Assembly (NCBI GenBank): GCA_947034895.1
Contig: OX344765.1
Location: forward strand, 4,965,001-5,029,000
DNA from: Rhytidiadelphus loreus
Lineage: Eukaryota; Streptophyta; Bryopsida; Hypnales; Hylocomiaceae
Direction: 5' to 3'
DNA length: 64,000 nucleotides
Shown: piece after piece, positions 23,880-35,400 of the stretch
Layout: every line of letters starts with the position of its first letter
Position numbering within the stretch: the first letter of the stretch is position 1
Notes under the pieces: generated by a model
What the model saw: the letters and a program-made list of their open reading frames with translations, nothing else
The model's database searches: none
What the model was told of the DNA's origin: nothing
Position numbers and translations under genes: made by a program

Positions 23880-26800
23880 ATAATTGTAATATACGTTCGC
23901 GTTTATTACTATCATTCATTTCATAAGCAATTCTTAGTCTTTCCTTTGTAGTTCCATCGTATACAGGACCAATCTTTAGAAATTTGTGTTGCAAAAAATT
24001 CAAAGGCCTAAAACATTTGTCAGCAAATGCAACCGTCCAGTCTGTTTATATCAAATGCATTTGTGTATGTAATGGATTCTACATACTCTATTCCCTTCTG
24101 AATTATTGTTTTACGTTGCCTCCTTCGACCATTTATTTTTTTGTTTGATAAAGGTAGTAATAAGTAGCTCCCAAAAACATGTGCATTTCACTATTATACC
24201 ACAAATAGATAAATTGGGATATTCGTGCTTTTAGAGGTACATGCTCTACGTCATCAGGCTTGACAATGACATTGTCTATAACCTTGTATAGCACTCTTCG
24301 TAGCATACACTTTGAAATGTGGGTGTAAACATAAGTTCCCTAGTCCTGTACTTGAAAATGTATTTGTAAGAAGTTAGCTAATTCAGCGGCGGCTTTAGGG
24401 CGCGCTCTTCTACTTGACTTTGTTCCAATCAAAATTCCTTTCGAACTAGCTATAGATGAACATATAGTTTCCGGTGCGCTCTTCAACAACTTGTTGATCT
24501 TTCGGGCAAGATCAATGCTGGTGCAAGATAGGAAGTGTTTCTTGTGCCAGACTAGACAACAAGAACTGTCATAGTTGTTTTCTTCATTTCAATATTGAAG
24601 CAAATGCAAGTGCTCGCGATCGTGAAGTTCAATAAGTGCTTTTCCACACATCAAAGTCATCACTCTTTGTACACACACTTATTTCTACATTTTGAAATTG
24701 CCTCCGCCTATAGAATTTAATAAATGTTTGTTCAACTTATTTGTTGTTGGAGTGTATGTTTTGGTATTTTTGAACCTCTCTTTCATAAGAAAAACACCAA
24801 TATACATCTGAGTGTCCAAATCTCAAGACATCTTCCAAGATGTGTCTTGCACCCACAATGTGTTCTAAAGGTCTTCCATTTGGGCCATACATATCTTCTA
24901 ACAGAATCCGCCATGTTTGAAGCAGTAGTCTTACATTTTGTAGGTCTTTAGTTGTCCACCCTTTCATGCGAGTCTTGTTGAAAAAATAATGTGAAAGACC
25001 AATAAGACACAACCCCATGTCCAAGAGTTTGGAATCCATAGGCTCCTCCTTGTTCAATGCATATAGTACACTTGGCAGCACCCATTGAATGAATTTTTTG
25101 TTTTCTTCTGCCATAAAAGAATTGTTGTACTCGAATGGATCCTTTGGCCATCGTCCCCCTTTTAACTCACAAGGGCGTAAGTCTTCCACTGCTTTACACA
25201 TTCTTGATACTATTCTCTTTTTATTTACATCATCACCAATCCACGTGAACAAGTTTTTGATGTATGTCTTGAAAATGTTCAAGCCCATGATGTGCATTAC
25301 ATCGTAAACAAGGTCTAGTGAAATGTTAAATCCATATAGATGATACAATATCCACAAAGGAGACTCTCCGCAAACACTAGTTCTCTATCCATGATTAGTA
25401 AATGCACTTTCTGGATAAGGAGGCAACCGGTTCCAAATACGCACATCTTGCCATAGCTGTGCAACGTTACGTCTTTCAGGAGGATGGAGAATTTGCTCGC
25501 GATTATGGCTATATACATAACGACCATCTCGTACCTCAGAATGCATTTTGCACCTTCTACACGCGGACTCCTTAGATTGTTTCAACTTTCCCATTTTGCA
25601 TTGAACTGGATGGTCTCTTGTCACAAGCCACAACATTGCCCTTATCTTGGAGTCTCTTTGTATGTTTGGAAAATGTTCACTCATCAGTGACTGTGGATAG
25701 TCGACATTGAAACCTTCATAATATAAATCTTGCAGTTCTTTAATGAATGGTTCTAATAGTTTTACCATCAACTCTTTAATTTTTTTGTCCACCATTGAGT
25801 TCACACCACCGATTTTGGGGATGAATGTTGTTGGAATGAAAAGCACAGGAATAAGTTCAATTGGATTTGTTTTTCCTGCATTTAAGATGGCAACTTCTAA
25901 AACCCAGCTACTTCGATTGTGGCGCTTTGAAACAATAAATCCATCCCAATGAGCAGCCAATGCTATATTTCGCGGGTCGCCCGTATCCCAAGCAGAACTC
26001 AAGTAATCACCTTTATATAGAAATGCGCAATGCTCGATTCTGCACCTCTTACAAATCATTGGCAATTCCTACTCTTGCTCAGGGTTCCACCAATCTTAAT
26101 AAATTCTAACCTTCTCACCATCCCAAAAATCTTTTATACTTGTAGGAACATCGTCCACAGACTTTCCAATCCAACGGTCCTTATTTTTCCATAAATTTAA
26201 CATTTTCTCCGAATATAATCTTGAGCGCATAAGATTTTTCAATTGACTTCCAATTGGCAAGTAGTCAATTGGAATCATATCTTTTCTTCTCACATTGCAC
26301 ATTGTGCAAGTTTCAGCATGAACATCACAATCTCGCTTTATTTTTGGTGGATTGCAACTGCAATGCACAACATCATCTCCTTCATACACATCTTCAGCAC
26401 TGGGTTCGAGGATGATGGCATCATATAAATTCTCTCCAGTTGATCAAATACACATTCGATATCTCTTCGGATCAACCATTCCTCTAGTTCTATAGAATTT
26501 CATCAATTTCTTTCAAGAATTGGTAACTTGCCCTTCTTCCAATTCTCCTTTCTACTCTCCAACCATCCCTCTGAAAATGACACTAAATTTTGGGTCTCTT
26601 TCATGAGCATCTTCAAGTCGCAATCCATCAAATAAATAGTGCATGATGGAATCTTGGTAGGATATTGGACAATTGAAAGAATCCCAATCAGTCTACATTT
26701 TAATGAATGCATATCTAAAAGCATTCAAGGACTCTTCCTTTTCTACTTCATTGCCTATACCAGGTAGTGGGTTGCCCCTTGCAATATGTACATCGTCTGA

Positions 26801-27180
26801 CATATCCTGAGCTATGCCACCTTGTTCGTCTTCTGTGTCATTTGCAATGTTATTTTCTACGTCATTTGCTAAACAAGCTATGTTGTCAACCAAAACATCA
26901 TTGTTTTCCTCACCATCATCCATTTCATCATCCGCTCCAATGTCCTCTCTATTTTCATGAGAGCTGGTGATTCCTTCAACTTCTGGTAAATCATCAAGAG
27001 GTGTTGCATCATGTCCTTGTCTCTCTTGAAGTATATTTTCATTAATACGTGCACGTCACTCACCTTTAACTTTGTGTTTGTCATATGTAGCTTTCCAAAC
27101 TTGTCTCCCTCCAAGACAATGAAACCAACGAGTGCACAATATTTTTCTAGGTCTTCGTGGATGTCATGCCATTGCAACAA
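23880..27180 (-). pseudogene. TNP2-type (CACTA) transposase, decayed
   Basis: One minus-strand frame runs from 26923 to 24737 with in-frame stops near 26693, 26580-26430, 26096, 26070 and 25385. Related frames extend it to 27180 and to about 23900 (for example near 24280: VLYKVIDNVIVKPDD). The TNP2-like core (26065-25385) has AAHWDGFIVSKRHN, then PFIKELQDLYYEGFNVDY, then SACRRCKMHSE. The next segment (25357-24737) has YDVMHIMGLNIFKTYIK and GGRWPKDPFEY. This order fits plant TNP2 transposases. Some stops may be introns, but the number suggests a dead copy. Its 5' end (27116-27180) lies in the palindrome's left arm. Confidence 0.75.
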
Positions 27181-27608
27181 TGTTGAATTAAGGAAAAGAA
27201 AGTTTCACGGTCTTTAGGAATGAATAATGAATATATTTCTTTGTAATTGATGTTCTTGTACGTCAAAGTTTGAAAATGAAGATTCTTTATTATTATCTTT
27301 ATATATTTTTTAAATATTTTTATTTTATTTTTTGTACTCCTTTTTTAAAATTCCTCTCCTAGTACTACTTGAAATTTAAAATGAGTTAAATCACAAAAAA
27401 AATAAAAGATGAAGCTTATGTGAAAAGTAAAAGTTGAAGCATATGTATAAAGTAAAAAATGAAGCTTATGTAAAAAGTAAAAGATGAAGCTTTAAGCTTA
27501 TTATATAAGAAAGGGAGGAAGTTACACACAATTGAGATATACCATTGATATAAACAATTGATATTTATATATTAGTTGAAGTGCAACCTATTGTTTGTTA
27601 GTTGCTAG
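27181..27608. promoter_or_regulatory. Probable bidirectional promoter between transposase and 132-residue ORF
   Basis: This spacer separates two genes that point away from each other (transposase minus, ORF plus). It is AT-rich and includes a minisatellite of AAAAGTNNAAG.TGAAGC.TATGT units (27402-27497) and TATATAA-like words near 27503 and 27570. It is mirrored at 28870-29297. The promoter role is inferred from the gene arrangement. Confidence 0.4.
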
Positions 27609-28007
27609 TTGTTTAAAATTGTCTTTCTATCTCTAGTTTTTACCATGACTAGCCTTGTAGCATTATGTTTTTGTTGTCATCACAAATTTAAACGTAGGTC
27701 TTACAAGTATTGTCCTATATGGGGCACTTGTCGTTTGCCATTTTCAGTAGATGGTTCGTCAACCGAAGAATTAAAAGTAGAACCTACTACAGGGACTCGT
27801 AGGGCACATACTCTTCCTGTTCCCACTTATGAACAAATTTATGTTCATCACCCTAAGAGCTTAAAAGAGGAAGAGAAGTTGTATGGAAGAAAATTTCTTT
27901 CAACGTATTACATTGACAAATACCACAAATTCTTGAATAACCAAATGAAGGCCAAATTTTGGCTACAAGAAGAAAGATTAAAACAACAAAATCTGGAGGG
28001 AAGTTGA
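27609..28007 (+). CDS. 132-residue ORF in left palindrome arm, unknown function
   Basis: It begins with a short hydrophobic stretch (VFLSLVFTMTSLVALCFCC, about residues 4-22, signal peptide or membrane anchor) followed by a basic, Cys-bearing region (KYCPIWGTC) and a charged C-terminal half (PKSLKEEEKLYGRKF). The first codon listed is not a clear ATG; the first ATG lies near 27645. After the stop the frame resumes (EWKATLKAICEVRSSQIELL) and ends at a donor-like GTAAGTTG near 28184, so the ORF may be one exon of a longer, broken gene. It lies divergent to the transposase, in the position of the second gene of CACTA elements, but I do not recognise its family. It matches 28471-28869 at the protein level without change. 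Confidence 0.45.
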   Translation: MFKIVFLSLVFTMTSLVALCFCCHHKFKRRSYKYCPIWGTCRLPFSVDGSSTEELKVEPTTGTRRAHTLPVPTYEQIYVHHPKSLKEEEKLYGRKFLSTYYIDKYHKFLNNQMKAKFWLQEERLKQQNLEGS

Positions 28008-28470
28008 GAGGAATGGAAGGCTACTTTAAAGGCCATATGTGAAGTACGGTCTTCACAAATAGAGTTGTTGGATTTTGGAAAGATTTAGATGCCTTGGCGT
28101 CCTAAAGAAATCTACAACTATTTATTGGAGCACACCAAAAATTCGAGGAGGTATCAAAAAAACCTAAACCAAAAATCACAGAAGTAAGTTGTTTTTTATA
28201 AGCTTTTTCAATAATTTTTTGTAAAAGCTATTAATAACAATATTTAATAGCTTTTACAAAAAATTATTGAAAAAGCTTATAAAAAACAACTTATTCCTGT
28301 GATTTTTGGTTTAGGTTTTTTTGATACCTCCTCGAATTTTTGGTGTGCTCCAATAAATAGTTGTAGATTTCTTTAGGACGCCAAGGCATCTAAATCTTTC
28401 CAAAATCCAACAACTCTATTTGTGAAGACCGTACTTCACATATGGCCTTTAAAGTAGCCTTCCATTCCTC

Positions 28471-28869
28471 TCAACTTCCCTCCAGATTTTGTTGTTTTAA
28501 TCTTTCTTCTTGTAGCCAAAATTTGGCCTTCATTTGGTTATTCAAGAATTTGTGGTATTTGTCAATGTAATACGTTGAAAGAAATTTTCTCCCATACAAC
28601 TTCTCTTCCTCTTTTAAGCTCTTAGGGTGATGAACATAAATTTGTTCATAAGTGGGAACAGGAAGAGTATGTGCCCTACGAGTCCCTGTAGTAGGTTCTA
28701 CTTTTAATTCTTCGGTTGACGAACCATCTACTGAAAATGGCAAACGACAAGTGCCCCATATAGGACAATACTTGTAAGACCTACGTTTAAATTTGTGATG
28801 ACAACAAAAACATAATGCTACAAGGCTAGTCATGGTAAAAACTAGAGATAGAAAGACAATTTTAAACAA
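28471..28869 (-). CDS. 132-residue ORF in right palindrome arm (mirror copy)
   Basis: This is the mirror image of the 27609-28007 ORF, with an identical translation; a silent GGA/GGG change separates the copies at the Gly before Arg-Lys-Phe. It reads toward the centre of the palindrome, so a transcript starting here and passing the 11 nt loop would be antisense to the left copy. The transposase start beside it is cut off at 29362, which makes this the derived or truncated arm. Confidence 0.45.
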   Translation of the reverse strand: MFKIVFLSLVFTMTSLVALCFCCHHKFKRRSYKYCPIWGTCRLPFSVDGSSTEELKVEPTTGTRRAHTLPVPTYEQIYVHHPKSLKEEEKLYGRKFLSTYYIDKYHKFLNNQMKAKFWLQEERLKQQNLEGS

Positions 28870-29362
28870 CTAGCAACTAACAAACAATAGGTTGCACTTC
28901 AACTAATATATAAATATCAATTGTTTATATCAATGGTATATCTCAATTGTGTGTAACTTCCTCCCTTTCTTATATAATAAGCTTAAAGCTTCATCTTTTA
29001 CTTTTTACATAAGCTTCATTTTTTACTTTATACATATGCTTCAACTTTTACTTTTCACATAAGCTTCATCTTTTATTTTTTTTGTGATTTAACTCATTTT
29101 AAATTTCAAGTAGTACTAGGAGAGGAATTTTAAAAAAGGAGTACAAAAAATAAAATAAAAATATTTAAAAAATATATAAAGATAATAATAAAGAATCTTC
29201 ATTTTCAAACTTTGACGTACAAGAACATCAATTACAAAGAAATATATTCATTATTCATTCCTAAAGACCGTGAAATTTTCTTTTCCTTAATTCAACATTG
29301 TTGCAATGGCATGACATCTACGAAGACCTAGAAAAATATTGCGCACTTGTTGGTTTCATTGT

Positions 29363-29990
29363 GTAACGGACACAAGATATAGAACAAGGCAAGACGAAGA
29401 ACAAGAAGAAAAAAGGCAACAAGTGCTAAAAGATAACAACAAATACAAGTTAAGATGCACAAAAAACAATAAGGAGCAACTACTAAGAGGTAACAAGAAA
29501 CAATAAAAAAGAATTAAGATGCATAAAAAAGAAACAAGAAACAAAAAGAGAGAACAAAAAGTAAGAAATAAGAAATAAGAAGAAAAAAGAATTAAGATGC
29601 AAGAAGAAAAAAACAAGAAAAAAGAGTGAAGATGCAACAAAAGACAAGTAGACAACAACTCTAAGAAGTAAGAGTAACTCAAGATGCAACAAAACACAAC
29701 AACTAAGAAACAAGAGTGAATTCAAGATGCAACAAAACACAACAACTAAGAAACAAGAGTGAACTCAAGATGCAACAAAACACAACAATTAAGAAACAAG
29801 AGTGAACCCATAATGCAACAAAATACAATTAAGAAGCAAGAGTAAAGATGCAACAAAAATAACAACTAAGAAGCAAGAATAAAGATGTAACAAAAAACAA
29901 CTTAGAAGTAACAAAGAAGAAGCAACAATAGGTAAGAACTAAGAGACAACAAAAGGTAAGGAAGAAGAGTCAAAAGAAGTAGTGGCTAGG
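29363..29990 (+). repeat. Purine-rich degenerate minisatellite, 43 bp core unit
   Basis: Three nearly identical 43 bp units (29681-29723, 29724-29766, 29767-29809) begin AAGATGCAACAAAACACAAC. Diverged shorter units (AAGATGCAACAA, AAACAAGA) fill 29380-29980. The long minus-strand ORFs here are only Leu/Ser/Phe-rich low complexity. The array begins right at the palindrome border. Confidence 0.75.
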
Positions 29991-30056
29991 GTTTCAAAAC
30001 CCTAAAAAGTGGTGGGTAGGATTTCAAAACCTTTAAAAAGTGGTGATTAGATTTCA

Positions 30057-30388
30057 AAATTTTAAACCATGGCTTGTCTATATTTTTTTTGATTGCCCAT
30101 ATTTTTCTTAGATTGCCCAAAAACATGTTACTACCATGAAAATATGACTAATAATATAACTCAATGTTTTCAAACGAGTTTCCTACTGTTCCCTATGAAA
30201 TACTTTGGTGTTCCCAATGAATGTATAATATACGCCCGTCAAGTACAAGGCCCAAAAACGACTGGCAGTCATATTTTGCAGTCATATTTCTCCCCAAGGT
30301 ATTGATCTCCAAGAATATAACTGCGAGTAGTCGCCAGTCATCTTCAGTCATATTTTTGCCGTCATAAAACACTGCCATTGTTGTAGTG
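30057..30388. mobile_element. CACTA-type terminal region (right end)
   Basis: It ends CCATTGTTGTAGTG, i.e. starts CACTACAACAATGG on the other strand. It has repeated subterminal words (CAGTCATATTT, four or five times at 30268-30352, and AAACGACTGGCAGTCAT), typical of CACTA elements. It is probably the 5' end of the element whose transposase lies at 23880-27180. A matching left end was not found with certainty. Confidence 0.55.
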
Positions 30389-30599
30389 CACGGTGAATGC
30401 CGGCACATTCATCGTACATTCACTAGGTAGTGAACCCATCAAGGTTCATGTGTAAAGAGATCAACACCATTGGTCACTCACATTGCATCGTGCATGCTCG
30501 ATACTTTGCCGACTTTAGAGTATGACATTCAAAATGCTTGCAGTTGCTCACTCAATTGAACAGCTACCAAATCATTTTCACAAATCCAGCTTGCTCACC

Positions 30600-31367
30600 T
30601 TAACCCCCTAATGACCCAAGCAAACATCATCTGGTGGCTGCCCCTCTTTTTTAAGCTGTCCGTTCTGAAATTTTGAGTTTAAAATAATATAAAAATTACA
30701 ACTAAAACTAGACTTTGTTATGAATAAAACTAGACTTATGGAATTTAAAACTCTGACTTATGGAATTTTTTAAGGTTGAGTGGTGTAGTGTAGTTTAAGA
30801 CTCAGTTTTTTGGGTTTAGTTTGGACATGGATTGAAAAGTCAGCCAACCAATGCGATTGTTGCCCACCTCAAAAAAAGGAAGATCCACCTCGAAAAGGGC
30901 ACATCCAAGGAGCTCAAGGAGAAGACAAGGAGAAGACATTCTTGTTTTTTTTACAAACACTACTCTCATTTCAATGACCACCATGCATTGCAAGCTCTAC
31001 TATGAATTGAAAAATGCTCAAAATGTTGTGAAATTTTAGATGAGCATTCTTGACTCTCTTCTCTTTCACTGAGCACAATAAGATCATCATTTATAAATAT
31101 TATCACTAAGATATGCTCCTTCAAAGTGCACTGCCGTGTTTTTGCATTGACTCAAATAAAACTTCAAACTTACATATCTACAAAATTGTGGTCAAATAAT
31201 CTAAATTTTTTTGGGGTGCTCACTCAAAATGAACTACAACATCCTCAAGTTACGTTCTATCCCATCTCAAGAAAAAAATGAGCAAACAAATTGTTCAAGT
31301 CCTTGGCAGTTTTGGCCCATTTTGAAAGTACACCCCGTTTGCCCCCTTGGGTCATTAGCAGGGTTAA
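30600..31367. mobile_element. TTAACCC-ended element, 768 bp
   Basis: The left end TTAACCCCCTAATGACCCAA pairs with the right end TTGGGTCATTAGCAGGGTTAA (small indel). TTAA stands at both borders. The interior is non-coding. It shares its terminal style with the 16936, 32070, 51302 and 61888 elements. Confidence 0.65.
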
Positions 31368-31369
31368 AT

Positions 31370-32069
31370 ACTAGGGCTTAGTTTCAAGAGGGCACCCAAA
31401 TCTGTCACCCAGTCAAAACCACAGCCGGCCCTAGGAGGCATACCTGAGTCACAAAGAAGAAAGGACGACTTTGTAGAGAAGCCAAGTAATTAAATTAGTA
31501 AAACTATCATACGAACATCATCCTCCAAAACTAATGACTTTAAACCAAGATATATCCTTTCCAGCATTGCAGATTAGCTCCATCAACTGCAGAATCTTCT
31601 CCACTATTTGAACTAAACTAATTAGACAATGTCTGAAGAACATGTACAGCATGGGGTCTAGTGTGTGGAGGACGCAGTTGAGATTGAGAGGGGATTCAAT
31701 CGCACAAGCTAATGGAGCTCAACCAAGAACTTGAGCACATAAACAGTACTTCGGGTGTCCCAGCTAGCTAGACCAAGTGGAAGGCCCTCTCATTCCAGAT
31801 CAATGCCCTAATTAACAAAACACCTGCATAATCTAATTAAATTAATAGTCACCTGAAATGCCTCTCGGCAGCTGGAGTGATTGATCACAAACACACTGAT
31901 CAATCAACGCTCCACAAGTGCGACAAGGGTTCGAGTGTGATATCTATATGCTCACATAATAACAACCCTCATAATGGCTCTTTTAATAAAAATTTAGAAT
32001 TCCTTATCTTTCATGGATTATCTAGCCTCATTCATATTTAGTTGGCCTTATAATCATTGTGCTCCCCTC
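31370..32069. repeat. Intergenic with dispersed repeat (31715-31930)
   Basis: 31715-31930 is related to 880-1060. No coding frame is shared, so it is an old repeat. The rest shows nothing I can support. Confidence 0.4.
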
Positions 32070-32304
32070 TTAACCCTTGAATGTCAAAGGGGTACGGTGA
32101 TGCTCAAAATCATCCTTTTGTATTACCATGTGAATGATTATTCAAAGAAATAGCAAAAGCACCTATTGGAAGTCAAAATATTGTAGGAGATCTTTCCTTT
32201 CCAAACCCAATTCCAAGGATGAATAGTTGCATTTTTGTCCTACACTCAAAGATTCTTTGTCATCCATCAGACGCTTGGCGTCCGTGTTGACGTTCAAGGG
32301 TTAA
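32070..32304. mobile_element. TTAACCC-ended MITE, copy 2
   Basis: 235 bp. The ends TTAACCCTTGAATGTCAA and TTGACGTTCAAGGGTTAA pair with one mismatch. The interior aligns with the 16936-17173 copy. Confidence 0.75.
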
Positions 32305-32409
32305 CTTAATGCAAAGCACAAAATTATTTCCCACATGTTGTACTATCTAAATTACATTGAAATTGACACCAAGTGTTGTAATATCTCAAATAACTCAATC
32401 TCATTGCGC

Positions 32410-35400
32410 TTATCTCACAAATCTAAGGTTTGGATATGGGCGTGATGTGAACTGGAGTTGTTGAATGCCTTGTCTACATGTACGTTTCAACAAAGCTGAT
32501 GTAGATTGAATAATCATCTTGCGTAACATTGGAATACAATCTTGTAGCTTTGCCCTCGCTCCAGGGTGGTGGGCAGTATTTATCATCAACTTCACAAGTA
32601 CAACAAATAATCAAATCATTTAAGATAGAATTTGATTAGAAGACATTTTATACATACTAGATTAATGGCTAATTTCGTTAAAATGGCGGTATTCTGCATG
32701 CCATTTTAATGGAATATCTTCTACAAATGAAGAATAAGTGTGCCACGATAGGGTCATACATGTGCCAATTTTATGCTTAGCACATTCAAATCACTCCTAG
32801 TTCACGCATTTCCACTCCCCTCAGACAATCTTTCCATTGTTTTCATTCTTTCAATGGTTTCATCTTGTGGCATTTTAATGGAATACCGCCATTTTAACGG
32901 AATTGACCATATTAAAAAAATAAATGTATAACTTGCATAATAGAATCAGGGTTGTCACCGTCACGTCCAGTCCGTCCGTCAGGATGTCCGGACGGACGTC
33001 AGGATTCAACCCTGGCGTCCGTCGGGATTAAAAAAAAAAAAAAAAAAAAAAAATTTTTTTTTTTTTTTTTTTTTTCGCTGGACGGTCCGTCCGTCGACCT
33101 GGACGGGTGGTCTGTCCACCTTGACGGGTAGTCCGTCCACTGGGACGGTCGGGCCGTCACCTGGACGGTCAAATTGTCGACCTAAACGGTGGACGGACTG
33201 GCCGTCCAGGTCGACGGACAGGCCGTCCAAAAAAAAAAAAAAAAAAAATTTTTTTTTTTTTTTTGACGACCTGGCTGTTCACTGGTTTGCTCCAGGGTGC
33301 CAAACTGGCTGTCAAAAAAAAAAAAAAAATTTTTTTTTTTTTTTTTTTTTGGGCTGACGGCAATACCAACGTGTCAGGACGGACGCGTCATGACATCCGG
33401 ACGTGAAAAGCCCACGTCACGTCCGGATAGACAACCCTGAATAGAATGAGATAACGAACATTACATATACCTGCAAAATGTAGAGACATATGACATCATC
33501 AGTTAGATCCAACATGGATTTTATATATGGAACTCCTTCTGCAAAAATGATTTGGAATTTTCCCTCTACAGCAATGGTGATACTGCACATTTGTTGCAAT
33601 CATACTTCTATTAGTTACTTAAATTAGGCCCTTCAAGTCTCTACATTGAAATGACCATGAAACCATTCAAATAGCATGGCTTAGTTTTGAAGAAACATGA
33701 TTGTAATGCAATCTTACATATGATAATTGTAACTATAGGATCTTATAATGAATAGTATGCTAATGAATTAAGAACAAACTAGCGGTGATTTGGTCACATA
33801 CTTTGAAGGATCACAAAGGTTGATTATTGTGTCAATTTGGTAGATAGCATCCATGAAATTCTTTGAAAGTGAAATTCTTTTTTGTAGTGTTTCAAACAAC
33901 TATTTTTATAAAATAAAACTCTTTGAGATAGAAATTAAGAAAGTATTATAAATTATCAAAAATGAAACATTGGTTTAGGAGATATGAGTTTTGCAAGCAA
34001 GTGATGTCAAATGGAAAAATAGCACTATTGTATGAGTGACTATTGTTCATTATTGCAAAGACAAAATATTATTTATTTGGATGAAAACTTTTTGTCAAGC
34101 TAACATGACATTTTCTAAGAATTTCATTACTATTTGAAGAATGCACTCAAAATAAGTGATTTCATGTAAAATTATCAAAAATATAATGGCGACGTGTTTA
34201 ATTTGTTGTCCCAAGGTCACAATTTTGAGTTTCCAAAATTTAAACCTACATGTTGCAAGATTTTGCATAATTTCAAGTTTCCTATTCTATAATTATTTGT
34301 TGATGAATGAGGGTCACTCACTAGTAGTGTACAGTTCTCAAATTAGTTGCTATATAATGAATGCCTTGCATTTAATTTTTCATACAAAAATATAACTTCT
34401 TTTGGCAATATTTATAATTACTTTGGGCTAAAGCATGATTTTTTAAAGTCCAAATTGGAATTATCTCATACAAAAATCATATCTATTACAAAATTTATTG
34501 AAAAAATCTCTTTTCTTACATTAACTATAGGTCCTATTAAAAAATCATTTCATATGATTTTAAACAAAAACGATTTCATCATTAAAAATGTTCAAGAAAG
34601 AATGCATTATCTCAATAAAAAGAATGCAATATATTGAGCACCTTGGATTTTGACTTGGAAAAGTTTGTAATTGCATATAATTAGTTTATTTTATAAGTTC
34701 TAAAAGAATTACTTGGAATTAAAACCAAACACAATACAACATTCAATATACTTTATGCCCATTGTCTTTCCTTCATGTACCCTTGTTTATCATATTGAGC
34801 CTCCACTTGTCTACTACTCCACTTAGCTATTGATGAAGTACTATTGGATGTAGAATATTCTACACCATCTACTTTTGAACCAAGTCAAATGTAGACTTTC
34901 TTTGTAAACCTATAGATCGTGAAGGGTGACATAATTTGGAGGTAATTAGTGTATGAGACCAATTTGTAAAGTGGAACTAGCTAGGCTACTTACAAAATGG
35001 AATTGGGATTACCTCATAAGTGCAGCTAGACCAAAGATTTGAATTCGGGGCTCAATGTGATGTAAGAATGGTAGAAGCTTCTCAATCGCACCTTGATTTA
35101 TAGCTTGGTCCTTCCCCTTGATGTGGAAGCTGCACTCATTAGAATTGCTCTTTCAAATGAGATTATTGACTTCACAAATTTATTTCATCAATTTCCCCTC
35201 TTGTTTGTAATGGAGCAATTCCGTATTGAACTTTTAAGGCATAATCAAAAGGTGAATATTGATGATGGAATAGTTTGCTGGACATCCCTACTCATTTTGT
35301 ATTGCCAATAACATATATGATCTATTTTCTGGCGGGTATAACTGTATAAGGGTTGAACCATACACACCAGAGAAGGCAAAGAAATCTTGTAGCAGCCTCC

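Larger units (their letters stand above)
27116..29362. repeat. 2.25 kb nearly perfect palindrome (inverted duplication, 11 nt loop)
   Basis: The arms 27116-28233 and 28245-29362 are reverse complements, with only a handful of mismatches by eye (near 27131/29347, 27157/29321, 27208/29270, 27888/28590 and 28182/28296). The centre is 28239 and the loop is ATAACAATATT. Each arm holds, from outside in: the first ~65 bp of the transposase frame, a ~430 bp non-coding spacer with a 28 bp minisatellite, the 132-residue ORF, and about 230 bp up to a GTAAGTTG donor-like site. Homology stops sharply at both outer ends, and the right-arm transposase frame stops at once (TAA at 29363). Confidence 0.95.

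Noticed and set aside
27116..29362. Palindrome as a pure sequencing chimera
   Set aside because: Not fully excluded, but the unequal outer borders and several arm mismatches favour a real locus.
29356..29740. Overlapping 113- and 85-residue minus-strand ORFs
   Set aside because: They are Leu/Phe/Ser/Cys-rich translations of the purine-rich minisatellite; frame is set by composition.
22924..30388. One intact autonomous CACTA element spanning both ends
   Set aside because: The termini share only CACTACAA and a few bases, and the flanks (TAT, CAC) do not match, so the two ends probably do not belong to one intact element.
33006..33369. Three ORFs in the GGACGG-rich region
   Set aside because: Lys/Phe runs come from A/T homopolymers and the rest from GGACGG words; the region is a hAT MITE.
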